This document shows positions 26,393-35,550 of a stretch of 55,543 nucleotides of DNA, piece after piece. Source of the DNA: Verrucomicrobiota bacterium (GTDB taxonomy: Bacteria > Verrucomicrobiota > Verrucomicrobiia > Limisphaerales > J093); the NCBI GenBank assembly GCA_016871715.1, contig VHCO01000020.1:1-55543 (forward strand). The letters are read 5' to 3'. The position numbers were made by a program, and so were the translations under genes. A model generated the notes under the pieces. It was not told the origin of the DNA and did not search any database. It saw only the letters and a program-made list of their open reading frames with translations. The stretch's first letter is position 1. Each line of letters starts with the position of its first letter.

Positions 26393-27667
26393 ATGCCCAT
26401 CCGACGCCGCGATTTCCTGAAAATCTCCCTGGGCGGCTCGACGCTGTTGGCGCTCAGCTCGCCCTTGGGAGAGAGCCTGAGCCAGAGCGCCGAGCCGCCT
26501 GCACCGCAGCGGCACGACCGCGACACGGTGCTCGTGTTGCTGCAACTCAGCGGCGGCAACGACGGCCTCAACACGGTCGTGCCATTCGAGGACGACCTCT
26601 ACCATCGCAGTCGCCCGACGCTGCGGCTGGCGGCCCAACGTTTGCACAAGCTGGATGCGCAACTCGGGTTCCATCCCGACGCGCCCGCCTTCGGACGCCT
26701 CTACCACGAAGGCCAGCTCAGCGTCCTGCAGGGGGTCGGTTACCCGGACTCAGACCGCAACCATGATGGGGCGATGCGCGACTGGCACACCGCCAGGCCC
26801 GGCCTGGCCCTCTGCCCGACCGGCTGGGTGGGCGGCGCCATCGACCACGTCTATGATGCGGCCGATCGCGATCTGCCCGCCGTGTTCGTCGGGTCCACCC
26901 CCACCCCGTTCAACCTGCAGACGGAGAAAGCCGTCGTCCCCGCCATTCGGTCCCTCTCCGACTGGGGTCTCGCCCAGTCAACCGCAGACGCCAGGCCTCT
27001 CCCGTCGCGCAAACGACCAGCTCGATCGGCCGCCGCCGCCCTTCCCAGCCAAACCCACCCCCTCCTCGCGCTGGCGCAACACATCACCCGCCGCGCCTGG
27101 GCCAGTGCCGCTCGACTCGAGGCCGTCGTCGCGGAAGGGCGCCGGGCCAACCCTGTCGAGTACCCGCCCTTCGGCCTGGCAGGCACCCTGCAAACCGTCG
27201 CCCAACTCATCCGAGCCAACCTCGGCATTCGCATCTTTGCGGCTGAATTCGGCGGGGGCGGTATCGGGGGTTTCGACACGCACGCCAACCAAGCCGCCAA
27301 CCACGGGGCGCTCCTGCGGCAGTTGTCCGAGTCCATCGTGGCGTTCGTGGCGGACCTGCGGCGGGACAGACTCCTAGACCGAGTCTTGTTGGTTACCTTC
27401 TCCGAATTCGGCCGGACCGTGGCTGAGAATGGCCGCCGGGGCACCGATCACGGCGCCGCCGCGCCCCTGTTCTTGGTCGGTGGCAAGCTCAAGGGCGGGC
27501 TCATCGGCTCGCACCCCAGCCTGAGCGACCTGGACGGGGGCGGCCTGAAGTTCCAGACCGACTTTCGGCGTGTTTACGCCACGCTCCTAGACCACTGGCT
27601 CGGCTTCGACAGTCTAGCGATCCTTGGGGAGCGCTTCGAGCCGGTGGATTTCCTCGAGTCGATCTAG
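26393..27667 (+). CDS. DUF1501 family protein with Tat signal
   Basis: A 424-residue protein of the DUF1501 family, distantly related to sulfatases and alkaline phosphatases. Its N-terminus (IRRRDFLKISLGGS) is a twin-arginine signal. Family blocks seen: LLQLSGGNDGLNTVVP, GGGGIGGFDTHANQ, LLVTFSEFGRTVAENGRRGTDHG and GLIGSHPSL. It lies 31 bp after the DUF1800 gene and is probably co-expressed. A metal site is likely from the Asp/His pattern, but the reaction is unknown. Confidence 0.87.
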   Translation: MPIRRRDFLKISLGGSTLLALSSPLGESLSQSAEPPAPQRHDRDTVLVLLQLSGGNDGLNTVVPFEDDLYHRSRPTLRLAAQRLHKLDAQLGFHPDAPAFGRLYHEGQLSVLQGVGYPDSDRNHDGAMRDWHTARPGLALCPTGWVGGAIDHVYDAADRDLPAVFVGSTPTPFNLQTEKAVVPAIRSLSDWGLAQSTADARPLPSRKRPARSAAAALPSQTHPLLALAQHITRRAWASAARLEAVVAEGRRANPVEYPPFGLAGTLQTVAQLIRANLGIRIFAAEFGGGGIGGFDTHANQAANHGALLRQLSESIVAFVADLRRDRLLDRVLLVTFSEFGRTVAENGRRGTDHGAAAPLFLVGGKLKGGLIGSHPSLSDLDGGGLKFQTDFRRVYATLLDHWLGFDSLAILGERFEPVDFLESI

Positions 27668-27774
27668 ATCCGGCGCAAGGCTGGTTCCAACGACGTCGGC
27701 CTTTCCTAGGACGACTGCGCCTCGCGCCGCGGCGCACCGCCAACCTCTCCCCTGCCCATTTCCCTCAACCATTA

Positions 27775-27854
27775 GGCAGGGCCGGACCGCCGGGCCGGCC
27801 GTTCGGGCCTGGTGACCTGGCTTGTTCGGCGCGCCCAGCGGTCGCGCCCTGCCG
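27775..27854. repeat. 80-bp GC-rich repeat, first copy, with a 40-bp tail
   Basis: It begins GGCAGGGCCGGACCG and ends GGTCGCGCCCTGCC, so its ends are inverted relatives of GTAGGGC/GCCCTAC. It is followed by a further 40 bp (to 27894) that is shared with the left edge of the window. The 459-bp gap between DUF1501 and the protease is mostly made of this repeat and its second copy; no gene is seen. Confidence 0.8.
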
Positions 27855-27945
27855 GCTCATGGCCCCCATGAGCGCCGACCACCTTGGCGTCAACAGTCCC
27901 CGTGCTTCTGCTACCCCCATGTTTCTGCCCCTCCATGAAGCGCCA

Positions 27946-28024
27946 GGTAGGGCCGGACCGCTGGGCCGGCCGCTCGAGCCCCGGTGACCTGCCTGGTTCG
28001 GCGCGCCCAGCGGTCGCGCCCTGC
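27946..28024. repeat. 80-bp GC-rich repeat, second copy
   Basis: GTAGGGCCGGACCGCTGGGC to GCGCCCTGCC matches the first copy with about eight differences. It lacks the tail carrying the CACCTTGGCG stretch. It ends about 100 bp before the start of the C25 protease gene. Confidence 0.8.
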
Positions 28025-28126
28025 CCCCTTCCCGCACTTCTGCGACCGGCACGCCGCCTGCGTCTGAGGCACACCGCAACGGTGCGAATAAAAGTTTCTC
28101 AAGCACGCGATCAACTCATCCACTCT

Positions 28127-31100
28127 ATGAAACGACGATACAACGTAAGGACAGTGGCGCTGCTGCTGGTCCTGCCCCTCTACGCCGCCGCGCTGCTCGC
28201 GCAGACCCGCGAGCGCACCTGGGTGCCGCTGGTCCCCAACGCCAAACCCAACGCCCCAGCCGTGATGCAGGTGGTCGAGACGTCCCCCACCCAAACGCAA
28301 CTCGACTTTCGGCTGCCGGGTGTCTGGGTCACAGTCGAGCGCTATGCCGACCGCCTTTTCAGCCGCATCGAGTTGCCCCCCGTCCAACTCGAAGGCAAAG
28401 GGCTGCCCACTCGATCCGGCGAACGAGGCTGGTACGATTTTCCACCCGCCCTCAACCAACCGGCGCGAGATCCCCTCCCGTTTCGGGACGCGGTCGGTGT
28501 GGGCGCGGGCAAACCGCTGTTCCCGCGTTCGGCGCTGGGGTCCAAACCGCGCACTGAGGAAGAGATGAAGCGCTTGGGCATCGACCCGGCGGGGGCGCGA
28601 CCCGAGGTGCTGCGCCTGCGTGGGTTGGTGGCGTTGTCCCGGCGCACAACGGCCGAGACGTTCAGCCTGAGCACCGAGATCCAGGAACGGCAGGAGCTCA
28701 AGCTCGAGTTCCCGGTCATCCCCGCCGGTTATGAGGGCCTCGACCAGACCGCGCCGCCCCAATTCGGCTACACGCCGCCGCCGCTGGTGGACGAGGAATT
28801 CTACGCCCGGTTCCAGGGATCGTACGTCGGGCCCGAACCGGAGGTGTCGCCCTTGACCGGCCTGGGTTCGTTCAGCGGCGCGTTGCTGAACGTGCCGGCT
28901 TATGAGCTCGTGACGCCGACCCTGGTCAAGGTCCCCAGCTACACGACGTTTCTGGTGAAACACCTCGCGGGCGCGGAGGACTTCACTTGCCCGTTGAGCT
29001 GGGACGTCTGGAGTGCGCTGCCGCCCTTCCTCAACGGCCAGGCCATCCTCGACGCCCTCACCGTGAAAGGCCTGGCCATCGAGGCCTCGCGCAGCGCGCA
29101 CTACTTGATCCTGACGCCGCGCGTTTGGCGGCCCAATCTCGAAGCGTTCGCCCGCTGGAAACAAAGCAAGGGCCTGAATGTCGACTTCGCGTACGTGGGC
29201 TCGAGCAAGACCGACGACGTGGCGCCGGACTGGGCGGCCATGGACGCCTGGATCGAGAGCTATTTCCACGACCATTACTGTCACGGCGTCTATGTGTTGT
29301 TGGTGGGCGATGTCGACGTCCTCCCCACCGGCCGCAGCGCCCAGGTAACCGCCGGCCCGGACGGCGCCGACGCCGACTCGGACCATGTGTACGAGGTGTT
29401 GGGCGACGATCTCTTGCCCAGCCTGTATGTCGGGCGGTTGTCGGTGAACACGGCCGCGGAATTGGACACGCAGTTGGCGAAGATCCTCTCCTACGAACGC
29501 ACGCCCGCGGCGGGGAATTGGCCGCGCTGGGCCACCTTGGCCGCCAATAGCCAAAACGACGACGGCACCTTCGGCGTCAGCGCGTCGCACCCCTCGAAAT
29601 ACGCGCAGGCCGTCAACGACATCGCCAGCTACGGCGGCTACACCGCCGCCCCCAACTTCGAGCTCCTGCATGCGGGGGCCAGTTCCGCCGCCACCACGCG
29701 CGCGGTGAACGCCGATGTGGTCAACGCCGTCAAGGCCGGGCGCGGTCACCTGCTCTATCGCGGGCATGGGGATTCGCTCAGTTGGACCTATGGTTGGGAC
29801 GGCTCGGGAGGCAGCACCAGCACGGGCAGCCCCCTCACCGATGCCCACGTCGCCCTCCTGTCGAACCTCGCTTATCCCGTCGTGTACGGCATCGCTTGCC
29901 AGACCGCCCGCCTGCGCGTCAGCGATGCCCTGGGCGAAGATTTCATGAACCGCAGCGGCGGCGGCGCGGTGGCCTACTTCGGCGCCAGCGTCGACTCGGC
30001 CACGACCGAGAACCACCAGCGTGCCAAGGGCCTGTTCCGGGCCATCTACGACACCGGCTTCACCCGCCTCGGCCCGGCCATCGCGCAAGCGGAGACTTTC
30101 TCGCTGCTAGCGGTTGGCAACACGGCCAGTTGGCGCAATAACACCTTCTGCTATTTGCTCTTGGGCGACCCGGAGTTGACCCTGCGCAAGCAGGCGGTTC
30201 CGCGCACGTTCAACCTCAAAGCCTCCCTCCGCACGATCGGGGACCTCGCCCAAATCGACCTCACCGACCTGAGCGGGGCGCCCGTGGCGGGGGCGTTCGT
30301 CCACTTGAATCTGAGCGAGGGCGCGGACCCCAACGGCTTCACCGGCCCGGATGGCACGCTCCGTTGGCCGAAGCCCAGCGTGCCTGTACTCACCGCACAA
30401 GTCATCGCCGACGGCTATCTGGTGCAGGAATTCGAGGTCACCTCGCCCGGGACCGACCCGGTTTGGCTCCCGCTGGACGGGCAGTCCCAACCCGGTACGC
30501 CGCCCAGATTCCGCGTCCTCAAGTCCACCCGCGACGCGACCACCCTCGAGCTGACCTTCCCGGGGGTCTTCATTGAAACCACCGAATACGGCGGCCAACG
30601 CTTCGCCAAGCTCAACTTCCAAGCCGTCGACCTCGCCGGCCCGGGCTTCCCCACCCAACCCGGCGAACGGGGTTGGTACGACTTCCCCGCCGGCACCGGC
30701 TACCCGGCGCTCGACCCGGCCGCTTACCGCCAAGCCCTCGAGATCGCCGTGGCGCAGCCGGTCTTTCCGCAATCGGCCCTGGGGAAAAACCCGACCACGG
30801 AACGGGAGCTGTTGGCGCTGGGGCTTGACCCCGCGGGTGCGCGGCCTGGGATACCGGTGTTGCGAGGTTTTGTGGCCATGTCCCGCAAGAACACCCCCAA
30901 CGATGTGAGCGTGCAAATCAAGCCCACCACCCAGCGCGTGGACCTTCCCTATCCGCTGGCGCCCGCGGGCTACACCGGTTCGGACGCCGCCGGCGCCCAA
31001 ACCGCGCCGAACGACGGCTACCTGCCCGATCCGGTGATCGATGCCGAGTTCTACTCGAAGTTCGTCGGCGAGTACCAAGGCCCCACCGTGCCCCTGTCCA

Positions 31101-32917
31101 CCATCGGCGGGTTGGGGGGCGCCTTTAGCGGCGCAGAGTTGAATGTGCCATTGGTCACGGTGATTACGGCCTCGACCGTCGAGTTGGCGGCCGGTGTGGT
31201 CATCGAACTCAAACACCTGCAGGGCGTCGAAGACTTCGATTGCCCCCTGGGTTGGGATCATTGGCTCTTCAAGCTCCCCTTCATCAACGGCGAAGCCATC
31301 CGCGAGTCGCTGACGGCCAAGGGCCTGGCCATCGAAGCCTCCCGCAGCGCGCACTACCTGATCCTCACCCCGCGCGAGTGGCGGACTGCCCTCAACGGGT
31401 TCGCCCTCTGGAAGCAGGCCAAAGGGTTGAACGTCGATTTCGCCTACGTCGGCAACGCCGCCACCGACGACGTCCGGCCGGACCGGGCGCAGATCGATGC
31501 CTACCTCGAGCGGTATTTCCGGGACAATTACTGCCACGGCGTTTACGTGCTGTTGGTGGGTGACGTCGATGTGATCCCTTCCGGCCGCAGCACGAGGGTG
31601 GACGCCGGGCCGGACGGCGCGGACGCCGACTCGGATCATGTCTATGAGGTCCTGGGCGATGACCGGTTTCCGAGCTTGTACGTTGGGCGCTTGTCCTGCA
31701 ACAGCGTCGAGGAACTCGAGGTGCAACTGGCGAAGATCCTCGCCTACGAACGCCAACCCATCGGCGGCGACTGGCCCACCCGAGCCACCCTCTGCGCCAA
31801 TAGCGAGAACGACGATGGCACCCGCGGCGTGAGCGCCTCCTTCCCCTCGAAGTACGCCCAGGCCGTGAACGACGTGGCCGGCTACGGCAGTTACACCGGC
31901 CCGCCCACGTTCCAGGTCCTCCACGCGGGCGCTAGTTCGGCAGCCGCTGCGCGAGCCGTCAACCAAGACGTGATCAACGCCCTCGATGCCGGCCGCGGCC
32001 ACGTTCTCTATCGCGGCCATGGCAGCGGCAGTGCGTGGGTGGGTGGTTGGGACGGGTCCAGTGTCAACGGCACGTCTTGGTCCGATGCCGCACACGTCAA
32101 TAACCTCACCAACCGAGTCCATCCGATCGTCTACAGTATCGCCTGCCAAAACGCGCGCCTGCGCAACTCGGATTGCGTGGCCGAGCGCTGGCTCAGCCGG
32201 TCGGGCGGCGGCGCCGTGGCCCACTTCGGCGCCAGCGTCAACTCCTACACGTCCGAAAACCATAACCGCGCCAAGGGTATCTTCCGCGCCCTCTACGAGT
32301 CCGGGTTCACCCGTCTGGGGCCGGCCTTGGCCGAGGCCGAACGCATCTCGTACAACCTCAGCGGTGGCGGCGGCGGTTGGGACAACAATACCTTCTGCTA
32401 CAACCTGCTGGGCGACCCCGAACTCACCGTGCGCCGCCAGCGCATCCTCACGCTTGGGTCCCTGATCGGATCGCTGAAGCTCACCGAGTTGGGCACCCTC
32501 ATCACCATCCAAGACACCGAAGGCAAGTTGGTGCCCGGCGCCTTCGTCAACCTCCAGACCCGCAAAGGCGATCGGCGCAACGGCTTCAGCGGAGTCGAGG
32601 GCGCGTGGCTCGTTCGCGAGACGACCCCGGACGAGATCGTGGGCCTGGACCTGATGGCCGATGGATATCCCTGGACCATTCAGGTCGAGGGGCACACCGG
32701 GGCGCGCCTGACCCCGCTCGGCTTTGACCGCACCGGCGGATTCCGCCTGCGCCTCGAAGGCGTGCCCCAGGGCCGCTACCGCATCCTCGCCTCGCAAGAC
32801 CTGCGTCAGTGGGTCGACCTCGGCGAGGGCGAAGCCACCCAAGGCTCGCTCGAGTTCCGGGACGACCAGGCGGTCAAACTCCCGCACCGCTTCTACCGAG
32901 CGATCCAGGTGAACTGA
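28127..32917 (+). CDS. Giant exported protease with two tandem gingipain-like (C25) units
   Basis: A 1596-residue exported protein. The ATG at 28127 gives a clean signal peptide (MKRRYNVRTVALLLVL, AALLAQ); the longer frame upstream is repeat DNA. The body is one unit of about 750 residues repeated twice. Each holds an N-terminal beta domain (ERGWYDFP), a caspase-like C25 peptidase domain (YVLLVGDVDV, RGHG, IACQ) and a fibronectin-like tail. Catalytic pairs are H547/C591 and H1298/C1340, about 750 residues apart, so both centres look intact. The last 60 residues (YRILASQDLRQWVDLGEG to HRFYRAIQ) are the domain found at the end of many exported verrucomicrobial proteins. Cleavage after Arg or Lys is known for gingipains but not assured here. 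Confidence 0.87.
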   Translation: MKRRYNVRTVALLLVLPLYAAALLAQTRERTWVPLVPNAKPNAPAVMQVVETSPTQTQLDFRLPGVWVTVERYADRLFSRIELPPVQLEGKGLPTRSGERGWYDFPPALNQPARDPLPFRDAVGVGAGKPLFPRSALGSKPRTEEEMKRLGIDPAGARPEVLRLRGLVALSRRTTAETFSLSTEIQERQELKLEFPVIPAGYEGLDQTAPPQFGYTPPPLVDEEFYARFQGSYVGPEPEVSPLTGLGSFSGALLNVPAYELVTPTLVKVPSYTTFLVKHLAGAEDFTCPLSWDVWSALPPFLNGQAILDALTVKGLAIEASRSAHYLILTPRVWRPNLEAFARWKQSKGLNVDFAYVGSSKTDDVAPDWAAMDAWIESYFHDHYCHGVYVLLVGDVDVLPTGRSAQVTAGPDGADADSDHVYEVLGDDLLPSLYVGRLSVNTAAELDTQLAKILSYERTPAAGNWPRWATLAANSQNDDGTFGVSASHPSKYAQAVNDIASYGGYTAAPNFELLHAGASSAATTRAVNADVVNAVKAGRGHLLYRGHGDSLSWTYGWDGSGGSTSTGSPLTDAHVALLSNLAYPVVYGIACQTARLRVSDALGEDFMNRSGGGAVAYFGASVDSATTENHQRAKGLFRAIYDTGFTRLGPAIAQAETFSLLAVGNTASWRNNTFCYLLLGDPELTLRKQAVPRTFNLKASLRTIGDLAQIDLTDLSGAPVAGAFVHLNLSEGADPNGFTGPDGTLRWPKPSVPVLTAQVIADGYLVQEFEVTSPGTDPVWLPLDGQSQPGTPPRFRVLKSTRDATTLELTFPGVFIETTEYGGQRFAKLNFQAVDLAGPGFPTQPGERGWYDFPAGTGYPALDPAAYRQALEIAVAQPVFPQSALGKNPTTERELLALGLDPAGARPGIPVLRGFVAMSRKNTPNDVSVQIKPTTQRVDLPYPLAPAGYTGSDAAGAQTAPNDGYLPDPVIDAEFYSKFVGEYQGPTVPLSTIGGLGGAFSGAELNVPLVTVITASTVELAAGVVIELKHLQGVEDFDCPLGWDHWLFKLPFINGEAIRESLTAKGLAIEASRSAHYLILTPREWRTALNGFALWKQAKGLNVDFAYVGNAATDDVRPDRAQIDAYLERYFRDNYCHGVYVLLVGDVDVIPSGRSTRVDAGPDGADADSDHVYEVLGDDRFPSLYVGRLSCNSVEELEVQLAKILAYERQPIGGDWPTRATLCANSENDDGTRGVSASFPSKYAQAVNDVAGYGSYTGPPTFQVLHAGASSAAAARAVNQDVINALDAGRGHVLYRGHGSGSAWVGGWDGSSVNGTSWSDAAHVNNLTNRVHPIVYSIACQNARLRNSDCVAERWLSRSGGGAVAHFGASVNSYTSENHNRAKGIFRALYESGFTRLGPALAEAERISYNLSGGGGGWDNNTFCYNLLGDPELTVRRQRILTLGSLIGSLKLTELGTLITIQDTEGKLVPGAFVNLQTRKGDRRNGFSGVEGAWLVRETTPDEIVGLDLMADGYPWTIQVEGHTGARLTPLGFDRTGGFRLRLEGVPQGRYRILASQDLRQWVDLGEGEATQGSLEFRDDQAVKLPHRFYRAIQVN

Positions 32918-32956
32918 GCCCGCGCGGGTCCAACCTTCAGTTTGGTGGGGGATCAA

Positions 32957-32987
32957 GGACGCCCCGGCACAGCGTGTCGGGGCGTCC
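32957..32987 (+). terminator. Strong hairpin after the C25 protease gene
   Basis: GGACGCCCCGGCAC and GTGTCGGGGCGTCC form a 14-bp stem (one G-T pair) with loop AGC. It lies 40 bp after the stop. No run of T follows, so it is either a hairpin-only terminator or an mRNA 3' end stabiliser. Confidence 0.6.
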
Positions 32988-33071
32988 GCTCGTTCACGGC
33001 TGCGCTCGGGCAGCGGCTTGGACTGGATTTGCCCTTGCCAGGCTAGGCCTCGCGTCGGAAGCTCGGCGGCC

Positions 33072-33872
33072 ATGGGACTGCCAGCCGATTATCATATGCA
33101 CACGCCGCTCTGCCGGCACGCGGTGGGCACACCGATCGAGTACGCCGCCCAGGCTGCGCGCGTGGGTCTCGAGGAGATCGGCTTCTCCGATCACAGCCCC
33201 ATGCCGCAGTCGGACTTCGACGATTGGCGGATGAGGTTCGAACAGCTCGACGACTACGTGGCGCAGGTCGAGCAGGCGCGCCGGACCCAACCGGGGCTGC
33301 GCATCAAGCTGGCCTTGGAAGTCGATTACCTGCCCGGCTACGAAGCCTGGATTCGCGACCTAGCCGCACGGCATCCTTGGGACTATCTCATTGGCTCGGT
33401 CCATTACATCTCCGAGGACTGGGATATCGACAATCCGAAGAAACTCGCCAAGTGGCACGAGCACGATCCACTCGCCGTTTGGACCGCCTACCTCGAACGC
33501 CTCACCCGAGCGGCTGACTCGGGCCTGTTCGACATCCTCGGCCACCTCGATCTGTGCAAGAAGTTCGCTTTCTATCCGCAACAAGACTGCGCCCACCTCT
33601 TCCGCCGGCTCCTGGAAATGGCCGCGCGCCGCGGAGTCGCCATCGAAATCAACACCGCTGGCCTGCGGAAGGACTGCCGCGAGCTCTACCCGAGCTCGCG
33701 CTGGCTTGCCCTGGCCCAGGAACTGGGCGTCGGCCTCACCTTCGGTTCCGATGCGCATGCGCCGGAGGAAGTCGGGGCGGACTTCACCGCCGCCCTCGAT
33801 GCCGCGCGCCACGCCGGTTACACCCACGCGTGCCGGTTTACCCGTCGGCAACCCGAGCACGTTCGCTTGTGA
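33072..33872 (+). CDS. PHP-domain histidinol-phosphatase (HisJ/HisK family)
   Basis: A 266-residue cytoplasmic phosphatase of the PHP superfamily, expected to hydrolyse histidinol phosphate in histidine synthesis. The metal-binding motifs are all visible: YHMHTPLCRHA (HxH), FSDHSPM, ALEVDYLPG, GSVHYI, HLDLCKKF and GSDAHAPEEVG. The length is normal for the HisK type. ATG at 33072 starts right at the first motif; an earlier start would add unrelated residues. No other histidine gene is nearby. Related PHP phosphatases act on other substrates, so the specific role is probable rather than certain. Confidence 0.85.
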   Translation: MGLPADYHMHTPLCRHAVGTPIEYAAQAARVGLEEIGFSDHSPMPQSDFDDWRMRFEQLDDYVAQVEQARRTQPGLRIKLALEVDYLPGYEAWIRDLAARHPWDYLIGSVHYISEDWDIDNPKKLAKWHEHDPLAVWTAYLERLTRAADSGLFDILGHLDLCKKFAFYPQQDCAHLFRRLLEMAARRGVAIEINTAGLRKDCRELYPSSRWLALAQELGVGLTFGSDAHAPEEVGADFTAALDAARHAGYTHACRFTRRQPEHVRL

Positions 33873-33983
33873 ACCTATCGGCAAAGGGTCATCGATCACG
33901 CGCTACCGCCAGCCTGAGCCAGGGCCGAACCGTCCAGTCTCTCTAACCCACTAACCCACCCCGACCAACCCACCTCACCCATC

Positions 33984-35042
33984 ATGCTTTCGCCCTTAAC
34001 TCGTCGCCGCTTCTTGCAGGCGGCCACGCTCGCCGGCGCCGGCCAACTTGCCAGCCAGGCCGCCGCTCCACCCCAGCCAACTAGCTCCACGCCAGCCGGC
34101 CGCCCCTTGGCGATCGCCAGTGGCAATGGCCTCCAGGCGACGGCCCGGGCCATGGCCCTGATCCAGCAAGGCGCCGACGCCCTCGACGCCGTCCTCGCCG
34201 GCGTGAACCTGGTCGAGGACGACCCCAACGATCACACCGTCGGGTTGGGCGGTTACCCGAACGAAGCGGGCGTCGTGGAACTGGACGCGTCGGTCATGCA
34301 CGGCCCCACCGGGCGCGGCGGCGCGGTCGCCGCGCTCCAGAACATCCGCAACCCCTCGAACGTCGCTCGCCTGGTCATGGAACGTACCGACCACGTTTTG
34401 CTCGTGGGGGCGGGCGCGCTGCAGTTTGCCAAAGCCCATGGCTTCACGGAGGAAAACCTGCTCACGAACGCCGCGCGCGAGGCCTGGCTGAAGTGGAAGG
34501 AAAGCCTCAGCGCCCAAGACGACTGGCTACCGCCCCACTCGATTCAAACCCCGGACGTCGGCGCGCGGCGGGCGCCCTTCGCGCGCCCCTACGGCACGAT
34601 CAACTGCAACGCCCTGGATCAGCGCGGCGGAATCTCCGGCTGCACCACCACCAGCGGGTTGGCCTTCAAAATCCCCGGGCGCGTCGGCGACTCGCCCATC
34701 CTCGGCGCAGGTTTATGGGTGGACAACGAAGTCGGCGCCGCCGGTTCGACGGGGCGCGGCGAGGCGAACCTCCTGGCCTGCAGCAGCGTGATGGTGGTCG
34801 AGTACATGCGTCAAGGTCTCGCCCCGGAAGCCGCCTGCCTGCGCGCGTGCCAGCGCATCGTGACCCAAACCAAGATGCGCCGCCTGCTCGATGACCAAGG
34901 TCGACCCAAGTTCAACGTCAGTTTCTATGCCTTCAACAAACAGGGCGACTTTGGCGGCGCCGCCATCTGGCCCGGGTTCAAGTTCGCCGTGAACACGGGC
35001 GAAGCCGAAAGTCGGCTCGTCGCGGGAGCGCACCTTTACTAA
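33984..35042 (+). CDS. Glycosylasparaginase / isoaspartyl peptidase family Ntn-hydrolase, Tat-exported
   Basis: A 352-residue N-terminal nucleophile hydrolase that is made as a precursor and cuts itself. The expected cleavage is before T205 in YGTINCNALD; the usual residue before GT is His, here Tyr. The new N-terminal Thr then attacks the bond between Asn and GlcNAc. Other family blocks are ISGCTTTSGLAFKIPGRVGD and GLWVDNEVGAAGSTGRGE. The N-terminus carries a twin-arginine signal (LTRRRFLQAATLAGAG). It would act outside the cytoplasm on N-glycan asparagine, which fits the sialidase, esterase and GH2 genes of the window. Confidence 0.87.
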   Translation: MLSPLTRRRFLQAATLAGAGQLASQAAAPPQPTSSTPAGRPLAIASGNGLQATARAMALIQQGADALDAVLAGVNLVEDDPNDHTVGLGGYPNEAGVVELDASVMHGPTGRGGAVAALQNIRNPSNVARLVMERTDHVLLVGAGALQFAKAHGFTEENLLTNAAREAWLKWKESLSAQDDWLPPHSIQTPDVGARRAPFARPYGTINCNALDQRGGISGCTTTSGLAFKIPGRVGDSPILGAGLWVDNEVGAAGSTGRGEANLLACSSVMVVEYMRQGLAPEAACLRACQRIVTQTKMRRLLDDQGRPKFNVSFYAFNKQGDFGGAAIWPGFKFAVNTGEAESRLVAGAHLY

Positions 35043-35126
35043 GCTAACCGTTCGGGCGGGGGCAACGCGCGCGCGCGAAGCTTCGGCCCGCGGGCGGGCC
35101 ACCCTCGCCCTGGCAGCCACAAGACC

Positions 35127-35426
35127 ATGAATCGTGACACCGCCTTTCAGGCTCTGACCCAAACCCAACAAGAACTCCAGGCACTGATCCCGGCCGATAC
35201 ACCCGCCATGGGCAAGCGCCACTTAGGCTATGTGCTCGAGGAACACCTCGGCATCGCCCAACGCTACCTGCGTGCCATTTATGAGGCTGGCTGCGAGATC
35301 GCTCCGGGGTTCCAGCCATGCCCGGAGCACCGCGGCCATCCCAAGTACGCCTTTTGGCTCGAGGGCATCCAACGGCACCTAGCCATCTGCCGCGCCAGCC
35401 TTAGCCCCTCGCCCGCGCCGGAGTAA
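35127..35426 (+). CDS. Small protein of unknown function
   Basis: A 99-residue, mostly helical protein. It has two Cys (YEAGCEIAPGFQPCPEH) and a Trp-containing tail, but no family I recognise. There is no signal peptide or membrane segment. It stands 85 bp after the glycosylasparaginase gene and 124 bp before the H1-like gene. Confidence 0.55.
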   Translation: MNRDTAFQALTQTQQELQALIPADTPAMGKRHLGYVLEEHLGIAQRYLRAIYEAGCEIAPGFQPCPEHRGHPKYAFWLEGIQRHLAICRASLSPSPAPE

Positions 35427-35512
35427 GGCGCCCCAGCGGCAGCCTGTCTCGCTAAGGATTGGAGTACTTACTGGCCCGGTCAGCTCGAGCGGAACTTACT
35501 CCGGAGCCGCGC

Positions 35513-35541
35513 TTGACTTATCTGCACAAAACCTTTAAACC
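35513..35541 (+). promoter_or_regulatory. Predicted promoter of the histone-H1-like gene
   Basis: TTGACT (35513-35518), a 17-base spacer and TAAACC (35536-35541). The ATG follows nine bases after the -10 box. The transcript would start with almost no leader, as at the toxin-antitoxin promoter. Confidence 0.5.
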
Positions 35542-35550
35542 AATCCCACC

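Noticed and set aside
30107..33073. Very long minus-strand open frame opposite the C25 protease (988 codons), and another at 27911-30088
   Set aside because: These are antisense shadows of a GC-rich gene. They show no motifs, consist of Gly/Arg/Val-rich sequence and cross the repeat structure of the real gene.
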